Below, piece by piece: positions 43,216 to 51,066 of a stretch of 58,362 bases of DNA; position 1 is the first letter of the stretch; each line of letters starts with the position of its first letter. Position numbers and translations under genes: made by a program. The notes beneath the pieces were generated by a model, which was not told the origin of the DNA, searched no databases, and was given only the letters and a program-made list of their open reading frames with translations. Source of the DNA: Rhodoplanes elegans (GTDB lineage: Bacteria > Pseudomonadota > Alphaproteobacteria > Rhizobiales > Xanthobacteraceae); NCBI RefSeq assembly GCF_016653355.1, contig NZ_NHSK01000069.1:1-58362 (forward strand), in the 5' to 3' direction.

Positions 43216-43620
43216 TCACTTCCATCGCGCACAGACGACGCGGGTGCCCTCGCCGGGCTTCGAATCGATGGAGAACTCGTTGCACAGGCGTTTGGCTCCA
43301 CCCAGCCCGAGGCCGAGCCCGCCGCCCGACGTGTAGCCGTCCTTCAGGGCGAGCGGGATGTCGGCGATGCCGGGGCCCTTGTCCTCGAAGACGAGCCGCA
43401 GGCCGCGCCGGATGCCGTCCGCCACCACCTCGATCTCCGCGACCCCGCCGCCGCCGTAGTCGAGCATGTTGCGGGCGAGCTCGCTCGCCGCCGTGACGAT
43501 CTTGGTCTGGTCCACCAGAGAAAGGCCGACATCGAGGGCGCGCGCCCGCACCTGCTGGCGCACCCGCACGACATCGTCCGAGGAACGGACCTCCATGCGG
43601 TCACGCGTCGTCGTCGCCAT
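43216..43620 (-). CDS. rsbT: RsbT serine/threonine kinase, stressosome switch protein
   Basis: A 134-aa single-domain GHKL kinase: RSSDDVVRVRQQVRARALDVG, then VTAASELARNMLDYGGGG (N-box with the Mg-binding Asn), FEDKGPGIADI and GYTSGGGLGLGLGGAKRL (ATP lid). Length matches RsbT. It would phosphorylate RsbR and RsbS and be released to switch on a downstream target. The start overlaps the rsbS gene by 20 bases. Confidence 0.94.
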   Translation of the reverse strand: MATTTRDRMEVRSSDDVVRVRQQVRARALDVGLSLVDQTKIVTAASELARNMLDYGGGGVAEIEVVADGIRRGLRLVFEDKGPGIADIPLALKDGYTSGGGLGLGLGGAKRLCNEFSIDSKPGEGTRVVCARWK

Positions 43621-43990
43621 CGGCGCTCTCGGTCTCGGCGATCCGGCGTTCGAGCAGGGCCATGCCGCGCTCCACGTTGAGCGCGGTCTTCACGCCCGAC
43701 AGCGAGAGGCCGAGCTCGACCAGCGTGATGGCGACGGCGGGGCGCATGCCCACCACCACGGTCTCGGCGTCGAGCATGCGCGAGATCGCGGCGATGTGGT
43801 CGAGCATCCGGCCGATGAAGCTGTCGACGATCTCCAGCGCCGAGATGTCGATCAGCACGCCCCTGGCGCGCGCCGAGACGATCTTCTCGGTTAAGTCCTC
43901 CTGCAGGGCGGTGGCGAGCCGGTCGTGCATGTCGACCTGGATGGTCACGAGGAGCGCGTGGCCGAGCTTGAGGATCGGAATGCGGTCCAT
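43601..43990 (-). CDS. rsbS: RsbS STAS-domain stressosome protein
   Basis: A 129-aa single STAS domain: IPILKLGHALLVTIQVDMHD, then GVLIDISALEIVDSFIGRML, in which the Ser of DIS is the site phosphorylated by RsbT in Bacillus RsbS, and VGMRPAVAITLVELGLSL. It forms the stressosome core with RsbR. It starts four bases after the rsbR stop region and overlaps rsbT, giving the classical R-S-T order. Confidence 0.94.
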   Translation of the reverse strand: MDRIPILKLGHALLVTIQVDMHDRLATALQEDLTEKIVSARARGVLIDISALEIVDSFIGRMLDHIAAISRMLDAETVVVGMRPAVAITLVELGLSLSGVKTALNVERGMALLERRIAETESADGDDDA

Positions 43991-43994
43991 GTGG

Positions 43995-44882
43995 TCAGCC
44001 CGCCGGCTGCTCGCGGTCGCGCACCGCAGCCTTCAGGGGGGCCACGGTGCGGCCGATCCGGCGCAGCGCCAGCGCAAAGGCGTCCGCCAAGGTCGCCTTG
44101 GAGACGACGTTCAGCTCGACGCCGAGATGGACCATGGTCTGGGCGATCTGCGGGCGGATGCCCGAGATGATGCAGTCGGCGCCCATCAGCCGGGCCGCCG
44201 ACACGGTTTTCAGGAGATGCTGCGCCGTCAGCGTGTCGACGGTCGGCACCCCGGTGATGTCGATGATGGCGATCTCGGCCGTCTGCGCGACGATCGACTC
44301 GAGCAGGTTCTCCATCACCACCTGGGTGCGCTGGCTGTCGAGCGTGCCGATCAGCGGCAGCGCCAGCACGCCGTCCCACAGCTTGACCACCGGGGTCGAC
44401 AGCTCGGCGATCTCGCGCTGCTGCCGGATGATCGTCTCCTCGCGGCTCTTCTGGAACACCTCCATGGTATGAAGGCCGAGGGCGTCGATCATCAGGGTGA
44501 GGTCGCAGATGGTCCGGGTGGCGGCTGCCGGGTCCATTCCCTTGGCCGTGCCGATCGCCTCGAACAGCGGCGGCTTCAGCGAGAACACGAAGGACACGGT
44601 CTCGGTCGGCGTGAAGCCCTGTGCGGCGCGCGAGCGCGAGATGTCGGTGAGCATGTCGCGCAGCGGGCCGTAGGCGGGGCTCGCGGCGTCGAGACCGGCC
44701 GCCACGGCGGTCGTCAGGAGGTCGAGCACGGTGCGGCACTGCGTCTGCAGCTCGGCCTCGCGGATGCGACCGCTCGCCAGCGCGCCGCTCGCGCGCAGGC
44801 GCTCCGTCCAGTCGGACAGCAGCGCGGCGCTTCGCTCGGCGAGGATCGTGGCGAGGGGATTGGCTTGCGGGCGGGCGATCAT
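43995..44882 (-). CDS. rsbR: RsbR stressosome sensor protein
   Basis: A 295-aa protein from ATG 44882 (MIARPQANPL); the longer frame is not conserved-looking. The N-terminal half (1-160) is the helical RsbRD/globin-like sensor (WTERLRASGALASGRIREAE, ETVSFVFSLKPPLFEAI). A linker helix QREIAELSTPVVKLWDGVLA leads to the STAS domain, with IIDITGVPTVDTLTAQHLL and SGIRPQIAQTMVHLG, which keep both threonines phosphorylated in Bacillus RsbRA. It heads the six-gene operon. The signal sensed is unknown. Confidence 0.93.
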   Translation of the reverse strand: MIARPQANPLATILAERSAALLSDWTERLRASGALASGRIREAELQTQCRTVLDLLTTAVAAGLDAASPAYGPLRDMLTDISRSRAAQGFTPTETVSFVFSLKPPLFEAIGTAKGMDPAAATRTICDLTLMIDALGLHTMEVFQKSREETIIRQQREIAELSTPVVKLWDGVLALPLIGTLDSQRTQVVMENLLESIVAQTAEIAIIDITGVPTVDTLTAQHLLKTVSAARLMGADCIISGIRPQIAQTMVHLGVELNVVSKATLADAFALALRRIGRTVAPLKAAVRDREQPAG

Positions 44883-45266
44883 GGGCCGGCGTGACCTCTG
44901 GTGTCGGAGATGGAGACGGATGATGCCGGACGGGGCGCGAGCCCGCGGCAGGCGGGCGGCGTGCGCGACACGGTCCGGGAGCGAGTCATGAAGGGCGACC
45001 ATCGATGAGCGGGATCGATGTCGCCATCGATGGCCCTGATAGCGACTCGCCGCAGCGAGGTCGAGCGATCAGGACTCCGAACGGTCACTTGCCGAACAGA
45101 TCACGATGCTTGGACTCGACGGCGGTCACGTGCCGTCGGTAACGCGGTCCGCGGCGGATTGGTTCCGTCCGGAGACGACATCGATCGGTCGAGCATCGGT
45201 GCCGAGAATCGGTGCCGAGAATCGGTCGAACAGGATCGAGAGCGAGCCCATCGGAACCGAGGAATT
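44883..45266. other. Promoter region of the stressosome operon
   Basis: These 384 bases contain a short tandem repeat, ATCGGTGCCGAGA, present twice in full and a third time in part (45195-45226). The long frames crossing it are shadows. The stressosome promoter should lie here, or the operon may be read from the promoter of the tRNA-like gene upstream. Confidence 0.4.
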
Positions 45267-45344
45267 TGGAGGCTCAGCCTGGACTCGAACCAGGATAGGG
45301 GAGGGCGGTCGGCTCTCCCCGCGTCGCCATTCCGCCACCGAGCC
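45267..45344 (-). tRNA. Aberrant tRNA-like gene with encoded CCA (Leu-like D arm)
   Basis: Read on the minus strand, GGCTCGG and CTGAGCC form a seven-pair acceptor stem (one G.U), followed by T and CCA. The T arm, CCTGG-TTCGAGT-CCAGG, is perfect. The D region TGGCGGAATGGCGACGC strongly resembles tRNA-Leu. The anticodon arm does not fit: GGGGAG/CTCCCC encloses an 11-base loop, and the alternative five-pair fold GGGAG/CGCCC has an A.G mismatch, a loop AGCCGAC lacking U33, and a short variable region. No anticodon can be assigned safely. Total length is 78 with CCA. It may be a decayed tRNA or a tRNA-shaped regulatory RNA. Confidence 0.6.
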
Positions 45345-45354
45345 ACCACGGAGA

Positions 45355-45383
45355 ATGGTAGTAGTCGCGGCCACGCGCCGCAA
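45355..45383 (-). promoter_or_regulatory. Sigma-70-like promoter of the tRNA-like gene
   Basis: On the minus strand TTGCGG (45383-45378), a 17-base spacer and TACCAT (45360-45355) precede the first acceptor-stem base by 10 bases. Spacing and distance are those of a strong housekeeping promoter with a very short leader, which supports the RNA being transcribed. Confidence 0.5.
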
Positions 45384-45439
45384 CCGGAACCGGTGGTTAA
45401 CTTTACCATCGTGATAACCATGGGTTTACCGCGATGGCG

Positions 45440-46264
45440 TCACCGCGCGGGTGTCGATCGGCCCGCGTCGACGAACGCCCGAACGTCCGGGAGCGCCGCC
45501 CGCGCGATCGCCTCCGCCTCCCGCCGCGGCATGCCGGGCCGCATCCGCGGATGGTAGAGCAGGCCGAGCAGATAACGGTCGTAACGACCGAAGCGCCCGG
45601 TGCGCACCGCATCGTTGAACATCGTCCAGGGCAGTGTGGTGTCGTTGATCGGTCCGAGCGCCTGCAACGTCTCTTCGATCGTACAGTCCCGGAACGCGAA
45701 ATCGGACGTGTCGGCGACCAGGATCACGGCGGCCTGGCGGATCCGGAAGGCCTCGTCGCGCGAGAAGCCGCTGACGCAGTCGGGGGCGAGGCGGCGCAGG
45801 ATCGTGCTCGCCCGGTCGGGTCCGAAGACCGCGGTGACGGTCGCTGCGAAGGCGCGTCGGCGGACGATCAGGATCGTGAGATTCGCGTCGGCGCGGTCGT
45901 GCGTCGTCGCGATGTCGAGGTGCTGCACGCCGCGTCCGATCTCGGCCACCACGGCCTCGACCGTCGCGGTGCGCGCCGCCGCGAGGTCTGGCGGCGCCCC
46001 GGCGGCATCGACGAGCACGCGCACCGGGCCGTCGAAGCGGCGGATGCGATCGGTGGTGCCGGTGGCGTACTCGGCCCCGAAGGCGACGGCCAGGAAGCCG
46101 CGCACGATCTGACGATCGGTGAAACGCGCCGGGCCGGCGGCCGGCCGCCGCTCCGCCGCGGCCGCCGGGCTCGCCGCGGCGACCGGGATCAGGACCGCCA
46201 TGGCGAAAGCGACGGCGAGACGGACGGCGAGCCGCGTGGCGGCTCCGGCCGGGGTCCGGTGCAC
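45440..46264 (-). CDS. DUF2927 family secreted protein
   Basis: A 274-aa protein. The start is probably GTG 46264, 26 bases after the upstream stop, giving a signal peptide (RLAVRLAVAFAMAVLIPVAAA, cleaved near AAAAERR); ATG 46201 is too close to the cleavage site. The DUF2927 core is clear: FTDRQIVRGFLAVAFGAEY, then FDGPVRVLVDAAGA, and CVSGFSRDEAFRIRQAAV. Catalytic residues are not known; the fold looks like a metalloprotease-related putative lipoprotein family. It follows the coiled-coil protein on the same strand. Confidence 0.82.
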   Translation of the reverse strand: MHRTPAGAATRLAVRLAVAFAMAVLIPVAAASPAAAAERRPAAGPARFTDRQIVRGFLAVAFGAEYATGTTDRIRRFDGPVRVLVDAAGAPPDLAAARTATVEAVVAEIGRGVQHLDIATTHDRADANLTILIVRRRAFAATVTAVFGPDRASTILRRLAPDCVSGFSRDEAFRIRQAAVILVADTSDFAFRDCTIEETLQALGPINDTTLPWTMFNDAVRTGRFGRYDRYLLGLLYHPRMRPGMPRREAEAIARAALPDVRAFVDAGRSTPAR

Positions 46265-46289
46265 GGGATCGCGGCCGACGCCGCGCCGG

Positions 46290-47534
46290 TCAGGGGGCCG
46301 CCGCCGCCGGCTCCGGCAGCGCGCCGCTCGTCGCCGCGGGCTGGGCGACCCGCGAGGCGCGGGCCTGCAGGGCGCGGATGCGGCTGACCAGATCGCCGCC
46401 GCGGGCGGCGCCATCGGCTGCGGCCCGTCCGCCGGCGGACCGGTCCTCGGCGGGGCGATCGTCCGCCAGGATCGCGGTGATCGGCGAGGCGTCGCCCTCC
46501 AGCGCCATGGTGAGGCGCACCACCTCGGCGGCGACATCGTTGATGCGCTCGCGCAGCAGGGCGGTCTCCAGCCGCTCGGCGGCCCAGGAATCCTCGGTGC
46601 CCTTGCGGAGCGTGACGAGCTCCTGCTGCAGGCGGGCATTCTCGGCGCGTGCCGCCGCGAGCTCCTGCTCCAGCCGGGCGGCCTCGCCGCGCGAGCCTTC
46701 GACGACACCGGCCGCCTCCTCGCGGGCCTTGCGGGCGTCGTATTCGAATTCGACCAGCATGCGGCCCTGCTCGGTCAGCCGCTCCTCCAGCTCGCGGATG
46801 CGTTTGCCGAGCCCGTCCGCCTCGCCGGTCTGCTCGCCGAGCTGGCGCTCGAGCTCGACCGCGCGGGTGCCGAGCTCGGTCGTCCGGGTGCGCTCCTGGG
46901 CGAGCTCGGCCGCCGCCGCGGTGGCCGCGGCGCGCTCGCGGTCGAGCCGGGTCTTGGTGTCCTTGAGGTCGTGCTGGGCCTGCTCGACCCGCGACTTGAG
47001 CGACTCGATCTGGGTCTTGAGGGTGGCGATCTCGATGCGCTGGCTGTCCGACACCGAGCTGCGCTCGGTCAGCGCCGCCGTCAGCTTGGCGAGCTCGGCC
47101 TCCTTGCCGACCAGCACCCGCTCCACCGTCTGGGCCTTGTCGCTCTTGAGCGTGTACTCGTGCTCGGTCGACTGCAGCTGCTCCTGCAGGGTCCGCTCGC
47201 GCGCCTCGATGGCGGCGAGCGCGGCGGTCTTCTCGTCGAGCTCCTGCTTGAGGCGGCCGATCGCCATCGACTTGCGGCCGAGGTCGGCGAGCTGGCCGGC
47301 GGCCCGGCTCTTGAGCTGCTCGACGCTCATCTCGAGCCGTCGGGTCGACATCGCGAACTCGGCCCGGAGCTGGTCCTTCTCGGCCTGGATCTCGGCCATC
47401 GAGAACGGCGTCGAGGCCTCCAGCCGGCGGGTGGTGAGCCGCACCGCGCGATTATGGACCAGCGGCACGAACAACAGGTTGAACAGGCTCGCGACCAGGA
47501 ACCCGATCCCGAACAGCATGGCCTGTTCGATCAT
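46290..47534 (-). CDS. Membrane-anchored long coiled-coil protein
   Basis: A 414-aa protein starting at 47534 (MIEQAMLFGIGFLVASLFNLLF): one membrane segment at residues 5-25, then about 330 residues of uninterrupted heptad-rich helix (for example QLKSRAAGQLADLG, ARERTLQEQLQSTEHEY), and a C-terminal Ala/Arg-rich tail (SRIRALQARASRVAQPA). It looks like the conserved Rhizobiales inner-membrane coiled-coil proteins of unknown function, perhaps structural or polar. It precedes the DUF2927 gene by 25 bases, so the two are likely co-transcribed. Confidence 0.8.
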   Translation of the reverse strand: MIEQAMLFGIGFLVASLFNLLFVPLVHNRAVRLTTRRLEASTPFSMAEIQAEKDQLRAEFAMSTRRLEMSVEQLKSRAAGQLADLGRKSMAIGRLKQELDEKTAALAAIEARERTLQEQLQSTEHEYTLKSDKAQTVERVLVGKEAELAKLTAALTERSSVSDSQRIEIATLKTQIESLKSRVEQAQHDLKDTKTRLDRERAAATAAAAELAQERTRTTELGTRAVELERQLGEQTGEADGLGKRIRELEERLTEQGRMLVEFEYDARKAREEAAGVVEGSRGEAARLEQELAAARAENARLQQELVTLRKGTEDSWAAERLETALLRERINDVAAEVVRLTMALEGDASPITAILADDRPAEDRSAGGRAAADGAARGGDLVSRIRALQARASRVAQPAATSGALPEPAAAAP

Positions 47535-47753
47535 GACGAACGCCTCCGGCTCCGCGCCCCGCCGAAACGGCCGGCGGGCGAGTTGGTGTCGCGCTTCTAA
47601 AGGGAATTCAACAACCTGACCACTGTTTTGCAAGGGTCGGTAAAGCCGTTTCGCCGGCGATCACGCAACAGTGTCCGGGCCGCACGAGACCGGGCGGCGG
47701 GCCGGAGAGACCGTGCGGCAGGGCCCGGCGCCGCGCGGCGGCGCGCCGACGGC

Positions 47754-48362
47754 TCAGAACGGGTTCCAGGTCGATTGCGGCGTGAACTTCAGGTAGCCGA
47801 TGCTGGCCCCCAGCCGCAGCCCGACGCCGGAACGGATCGGCACCACCACGACATTGTTCGCGGTCAGGGCCGTCATGCCGAGCCCGCCGATGAAGTAGGC
47901 GGAGCCGTCGATGCCGCCGAAGCGCTGGTAGATCGCCTCGGTCGCCGGCAGGTTGTAGATCAGCATCATGGTGCGGGCGCCTTCGCCCCCCACGTCCCAG
48001 CCGAACGACGGGCCCTGCCAGTACACCTTCAGGTCGCCGGCGTTCTTGGTGTAGAGCACGCCCTCGCCGTAGCGCAGGCCGCCGAAGAAGGCGCCGCCGC
48101 CCTCCTCGCCGAGCACGTAGCCGTTGGGCAGGCCCCACTGGCTGGCGGCGCGCTCGACCAGGGTCGCCAGGCTGCGCGAGACGCCGCCGAAGAAGCGATG
48201 GCCGGCCGAGACGATCTCGCCGGTCGAGAAGGTGTCGTTGCGCTGCGGATGCGCCGGCACCGGCTGGCTCTGCGCGAAGGCCCGGGTGGGCATGGCGCAG
48301 GCCAGGGAGACCCCCGCGGCAAGGGCCACCGCGGCCGCGATCCGACGCCAAGCTGTGCGCAT
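47754..48362 (-). CDS. eipA: DUF1134 (EipA-like) envelope integrity protein
   Basis: A 202-aa secreted protein from ATG 48362 (MRTAWRRIAAAVALAAG) with a signal peptide cleaved near RAFAQS. The DUF1134 body is typical: NDTFSTGEIVSAGHRFFGGVS, GEEGGGAFFGGLRYGEGVLY, WQGPSFGWDVGGEGARTMML and GIDGSAYFIGGLGMTAL, and the C-terminal strands IGYLKFTPQSTWNPF. EipA is a periplasmic protein needed for cell-envelope integrity in Brucella. It diverges from the YHS-like gene and is followed, convergently, by nothing on this strand until the coiled-coil gene. Confidence 0.9.
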   Translation of the reverse strand: MRTAWRRIAAAVALAAGVSLACAMPTRAFAQSQPVPAHPQRNDTFSTGEIVSAGHRFFGGVSRSLATLVERAASQWGLPNGYVLGEEGGGAFFGGLRYGEGVLYTKNAGDLKVYWQGPSFGWDVGGEGARTMMLIYNLPATEAIYQRFGGIDGSAYFIGGLGMTALTANNVVVVPIRSGVGLRLGASIGYLKFTPQSTWNPF

Positions 48363-48473
48363 GTCCGACCTTTCCGACAACTCGACCCGTTTTTATCGAA
48401 GCGCGCTAACGGGATGATCACGAAGTCACGCTAGGACTGTCTCATCCGAATCGAGAGAGCTTCCGGCAACAGT

Positions 48474-48974
48474 ATGACGCCACGGCGGCGAACCCTGCAA
48501 ACTGCGCGCGTTCTCGCGGTCCTCGTCGTCTCGGTCCTCGCAGTCGCGTTCGCCCCGGCGGGCGGTCCGCTGGCGGCGACCAGCGAGCGCGTCGTCACCG
48601 ACCGCTATTCCGGCCTCGCCCTCGCGGGCTTCGACCCGGTCGCCTACTTCGTCGACGGCCAGCCCGAGCTCGGCCGTCCCGAGTACGAGTACGATCACCA
48701 CGGCATCGTCTGGCGCTTCCGCAACGAGGGCAACCGCAACGCCTTCGCGGACAATCCCGGCGTCTACGGGCCGCTGTTCGGCGGCTACGATCCGGTCGGC
48801 GTCGCCCGTGGCGTGTCGCGCCCCGGTCATCCCGAGATCTTCCTCGTCGTCCGCGGCCGGCTGATGCTGTTCTACAGCGAGACGGCCCGCTCGAAGTTCC
48901 TGGCCGACCCGGTCGGGGTGCTGACCGATGCCCAGTCCCACTGGCCGAAGGTGCAGTCGCAGCTCGCCCGGTGA
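48474..48974 (+). CDS. YHS-like secreted protein
   Basis: A 166-aa protein with a signal peptide (LQTARVLAVLVVSVLAVAF) and a YHS-type domain: LALAGFDPVAYFVDGQPELG, IVWRFRNEGNRNAFADNP and ADPVGVLTDAQSHWPKVQ. In most YHS (seleno)proteins the motif after the Asn-Arg helix is GGYC-A, with Cys or selenocysteine; here it is FGGYDPVGVARG, with Asp in that place, so metal binding may be lost or altered. It may be a periplasmic metal-related protein. No partner gene is adjacent. Confidence 0.82.
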   Translation: MTPRRRTLQTARVLAVLVVSVLAVAFAPAGGPLAATSERVVTDRYSGLALAGFDPVAYFVDGQPELGRPEYEYDHHGIVWRFRNEGNRNAFADNPGVYGPLFGGYDPVGVARGVSRPGHPEIFLVVRGRLMLFYSETARSKFLADPVGVLTDAQSHWPKVQSQLAR

Positions 48975-49031
48975 TCCGGCGCCGTCGCCGACGCTTCCGG
49001 TCTCCATCGCGCCGGCGGCCCGCCGCCCCGA

Positions 49032-49883
49032 TCACCGATCGGGCGGCGGCGGAGCCCCCCAGGCGACGAAGCCCGACACCAGAAAGCCTCCGGGACCATC
49101 CCCGTAGAGCAGCGGCGTGCCGTCCGGCCGCAGCACGGCGCCGCCGGCGGCCGCCAACACCGCGTCGCCCGCCGCCACGTCCCACTCCCGCACCGGCGCA
49201 AAGCGCGGATAGACGTCGGCCGTGCCCTCGGCCAGCAGCCCGAACTTCAAGGCCGATCCGCGCGGTATCCGCGCGACGACGCCGTGCGCGACAAGGAACC
49301 GGTCGCTCTCCGGATCGAGATGCGACCGGCTCACCGCCGCGACGAGGCCGTCGGCGGGCGGTCGCCGGGTCCGGATCGGCACCGCCGCACCGTCCTGGGC
49401 ACCCGCCGGCAGGGCGACGCGCTCGGCGCCGTGCCCGACCCGGCCGCGGTAGAGAACTCCGGATCGGGGAACGAAGACCACGCCGGCGACGGGCCGGCGA
49501 TTCTGCACCAGCGCGATGTTGACGGCGTAATCGCCGTTGCCGGCGACGAACTCGCGGGTGCCGTCGAGCGGATCGACCAGGACGAAGGGCGCGTCGCCGA
49601 AGTCGCGTCCGGCATTGTCGTCGCTTTCCTCCGACACCACCGGGACGCCCGGCAGCAGCCGGGCGAGGCCGCTCAGGATCACGTCCTGGGCGGCCTGGTC
49701 GGCCGCCGTCACGGGCGAATGGTCGGCCTTCTCGGTGACCCCGAGCGGCCCGCGGGCGACCTCGATGATGGCGTGACCGGCCTGCGATACCAGCGCCGAC
49801 AACGCGGCGATCAAGCCGTCGTCGAGCAGGTCGTCGCGGGCGGAGCAACGGGCGGCGTCGCGGGCGTCTCGGGTCGGCTCCAT
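49032..49883 (-). CDS. cysQ: 3'(2'),5'-bisphosphate nucleotidase (CysQ)
   Basis: A 283-aa member of the inositol-monophosphatase superfamily. The first metal motif is VVSEESDDN, the second is LVDPLDGTREFVAGNGDYAVNIALV (shortened: LVDPLDGTREF), and the third is VREWDVAAGDAVLAAAGG. KADHSPVTAADQAAQ precedes them. The GDYAVN block and the length match CysQ, which recycles PAP and PAPS from sulfate assimilation. The first 20 residues are variable. It diverges from chpT and converges with the YHS-like gene. Confidence 0.92.
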   Translation of the reverse strand: MEPTRDARDAARCSARDDLLDDGLIAALSALVSQAGHAIIEVARGPLGVTEKADHSPVTAADQAAQDVILSGLARLLPGVPVVSEESDDNAGRDFGDAPFVLVDPLDGTREFVAGNGDYAVNIALVQNRRPVAGVVFVPRSGVLYRGRVGHGAERVALPAGAQDGAAVPIRTRRPPADGLVAAVSRSHLDPESDRFLVAHGVVARIPRGSALKFGLLAEGTADVYPRFAPVREWDVAAGDAVLAAAGGAVLRPDGTPLLYGDGPGGFLVSGFVAWGAPPPPDR

Positions 49884-49997
49884 CGGGTCGGTCCGGCGAG
49901 TTCAACAGTGGTTTGCGTTGTCGCTCAGGGCCGGTGTATCACATCGCACCACCGCGGCGCGGCGCCGATTCGGTGGCCCCCGCGGAGACCAGACCCG

Positions 49998-50708
49998 ATG
50001 TCCAGCGCAGTGCCCGGCAGCACCGTGCCCTCCAGCACCGTGACGCTCGACCCGCTCGATCTCACCGCCCTGCTGTGCTCGCGGGTCTGCCATGACCTGA
50101 TCAGCCCCTCGGGAGCGATCGTCAACGGCCTCGAGGTCCTGGAGGACGCCCAGGACGAGGAGACAAAGACCTTCGCGCTCGACCTCATCAAGAAGAGTGC
50201 CGGGCGCGTCTCGGCCCGGCTGCAGTTCTGCCGGCTCGCCTTCGGTGCCTCCGGCTCGGCCGGCGCCCAGATCGATCTCGGCGACGCCGAGAAGGTGGCC
50301 CGCGGCGCCCTCGAGGACGAGAAGGTCAAGCTCTCCTGGAGCCTGCCGCGGCTCCTGCTGCCGAAGAACCGGGTCAAGCTGGTGCTCAACCTGCTGCTGC
50401 TCGCCGGGCAGACGATTCCGCGCGGCGGCACGCTCGCCATCGACCCGGTCGGCGCCGGCGAGGCCATGGGCTTCCGGGTGGAGACGCGCGGCATGAACGC
50501 GCGCGTGCCGCAGCATCTGCCTCGGCTGGTCGCCGGCACGCCCGAGGACCCGGCCCTCGATGCGCACGCAGTCCAGCCCTTCTATGCCGGCCTGCTGGCG
50601 CGGGCCTGCGGGCTCGACGTCGCCTTCGCCGTGGAGGGCGAGGCGGTCGTGATCACGGCGGTCGCGCCGGCCGGAGCCGGTGCCGAGCCGGTGGCGAGCG
50701 TCGGCTGA
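49998..50708 (+). CDS. chpT: ChpT histidine phosphotransferase
   Basis: A 236-aa protein starting at ATG 49998. The DHp-like helix LLCSRVCHDLISPSGAIVNGLEVL (shortened: SRVCHDLISPSGAIVNG) carries the phospho-His at about residue 32, and a degenerate, non-ATP-binding GHKL-like domain follows (VKLVLNLLLLAGQTIPRGG). This is the alphaproteobacterial phosphotransferase that passes phosphate from CckA to CtrA and CpdR. An exact CtrA-type site sits 110 bases past its end, in front of the che operon. Confidence 0.93.
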   Translation: MSSAVPGSTVPSSTVTLDPLDLTALLCSRVCHDLISPSGAIVNGLEVLEDAQDEETKTFALDLIKKSAGRVSARLQFCRLAFGASGSAGAQIDLGDAEKVARGALEDEKVKLSWSLPRLLLPKNRVKLVLNLLLLAGQTIPRGGTLAIDPVGAGEAMGFRVETRGMNARVPQHLPRLVAGTPEDPALDAHAVQPFYAGLLARACGLDVAFAVEGEAVVITAVAPAGAGAEPVASVG

Positions 50709-51066
50709 ACCCCCTCGTACGAAAGGGTTATTTCAAGCCTTTCCGAGTGTTAGTCGAGCCGCGCGAGCCCGGCGCCGCGCAAATTATTTTGCCGCCCGCG
50801 AGCCGCTGCCAACCCCCTTAAGGCGAGCTTAACGGCGCCGCTGGCGTCGCGATATTCCCTCTAATTTTCAACAATTCCGATCCTCCGTCGCGGACGTCGC
50901 GAGGGCGCTGCGTGGCGATTGCCCGCATCCCGAGCGCAAATACGACGACAAGAAGCGTGTTTCCGCGACCTCGTCCGCAACGAAACTTAAACGCTTTCCC
51001 AAGAGACTGCATTCGCTCCCGAATTCCTCTCCGGGCTGCGCGGGCCTGTAACGCGAGTTTTATCCG
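50709..51066. other. Promoter region of the che operon
   Basis: The 358-base gap holds a weak GAAAGG ... CCTTTC hairpin after chpT (50721-50743), AT-rich patches near 50780-50795 and 50855-50880, and the CtrA-type site (separate entry). No open frame on either strand looks real. Confidence 0.5.
50818..50832. promoter_or_regulatory. CtrA-type binding site TTAA-N7-TTAA
   Basis: TTAA-GGCGAGC-TTAA matches the full CtrA half-site pair with the exact seven-base spacing. It lies 235 bases upstream of the cheA start and 110 bases after chpT. In GC-rich DNA eight fixed A/T bases with this spacing are rare by chance. CtrA controls motility and chemotaxis genes in many alphaproteobacteria. Confidence 0.6.

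Noticed and set aside
45018-45557. 179-codon frame on the plus strand across the stressosome leader
   Set aside because: It crosses the tRNA-like gene and runs into the antisense of the DUF2927 gene, with shadow-like composition.
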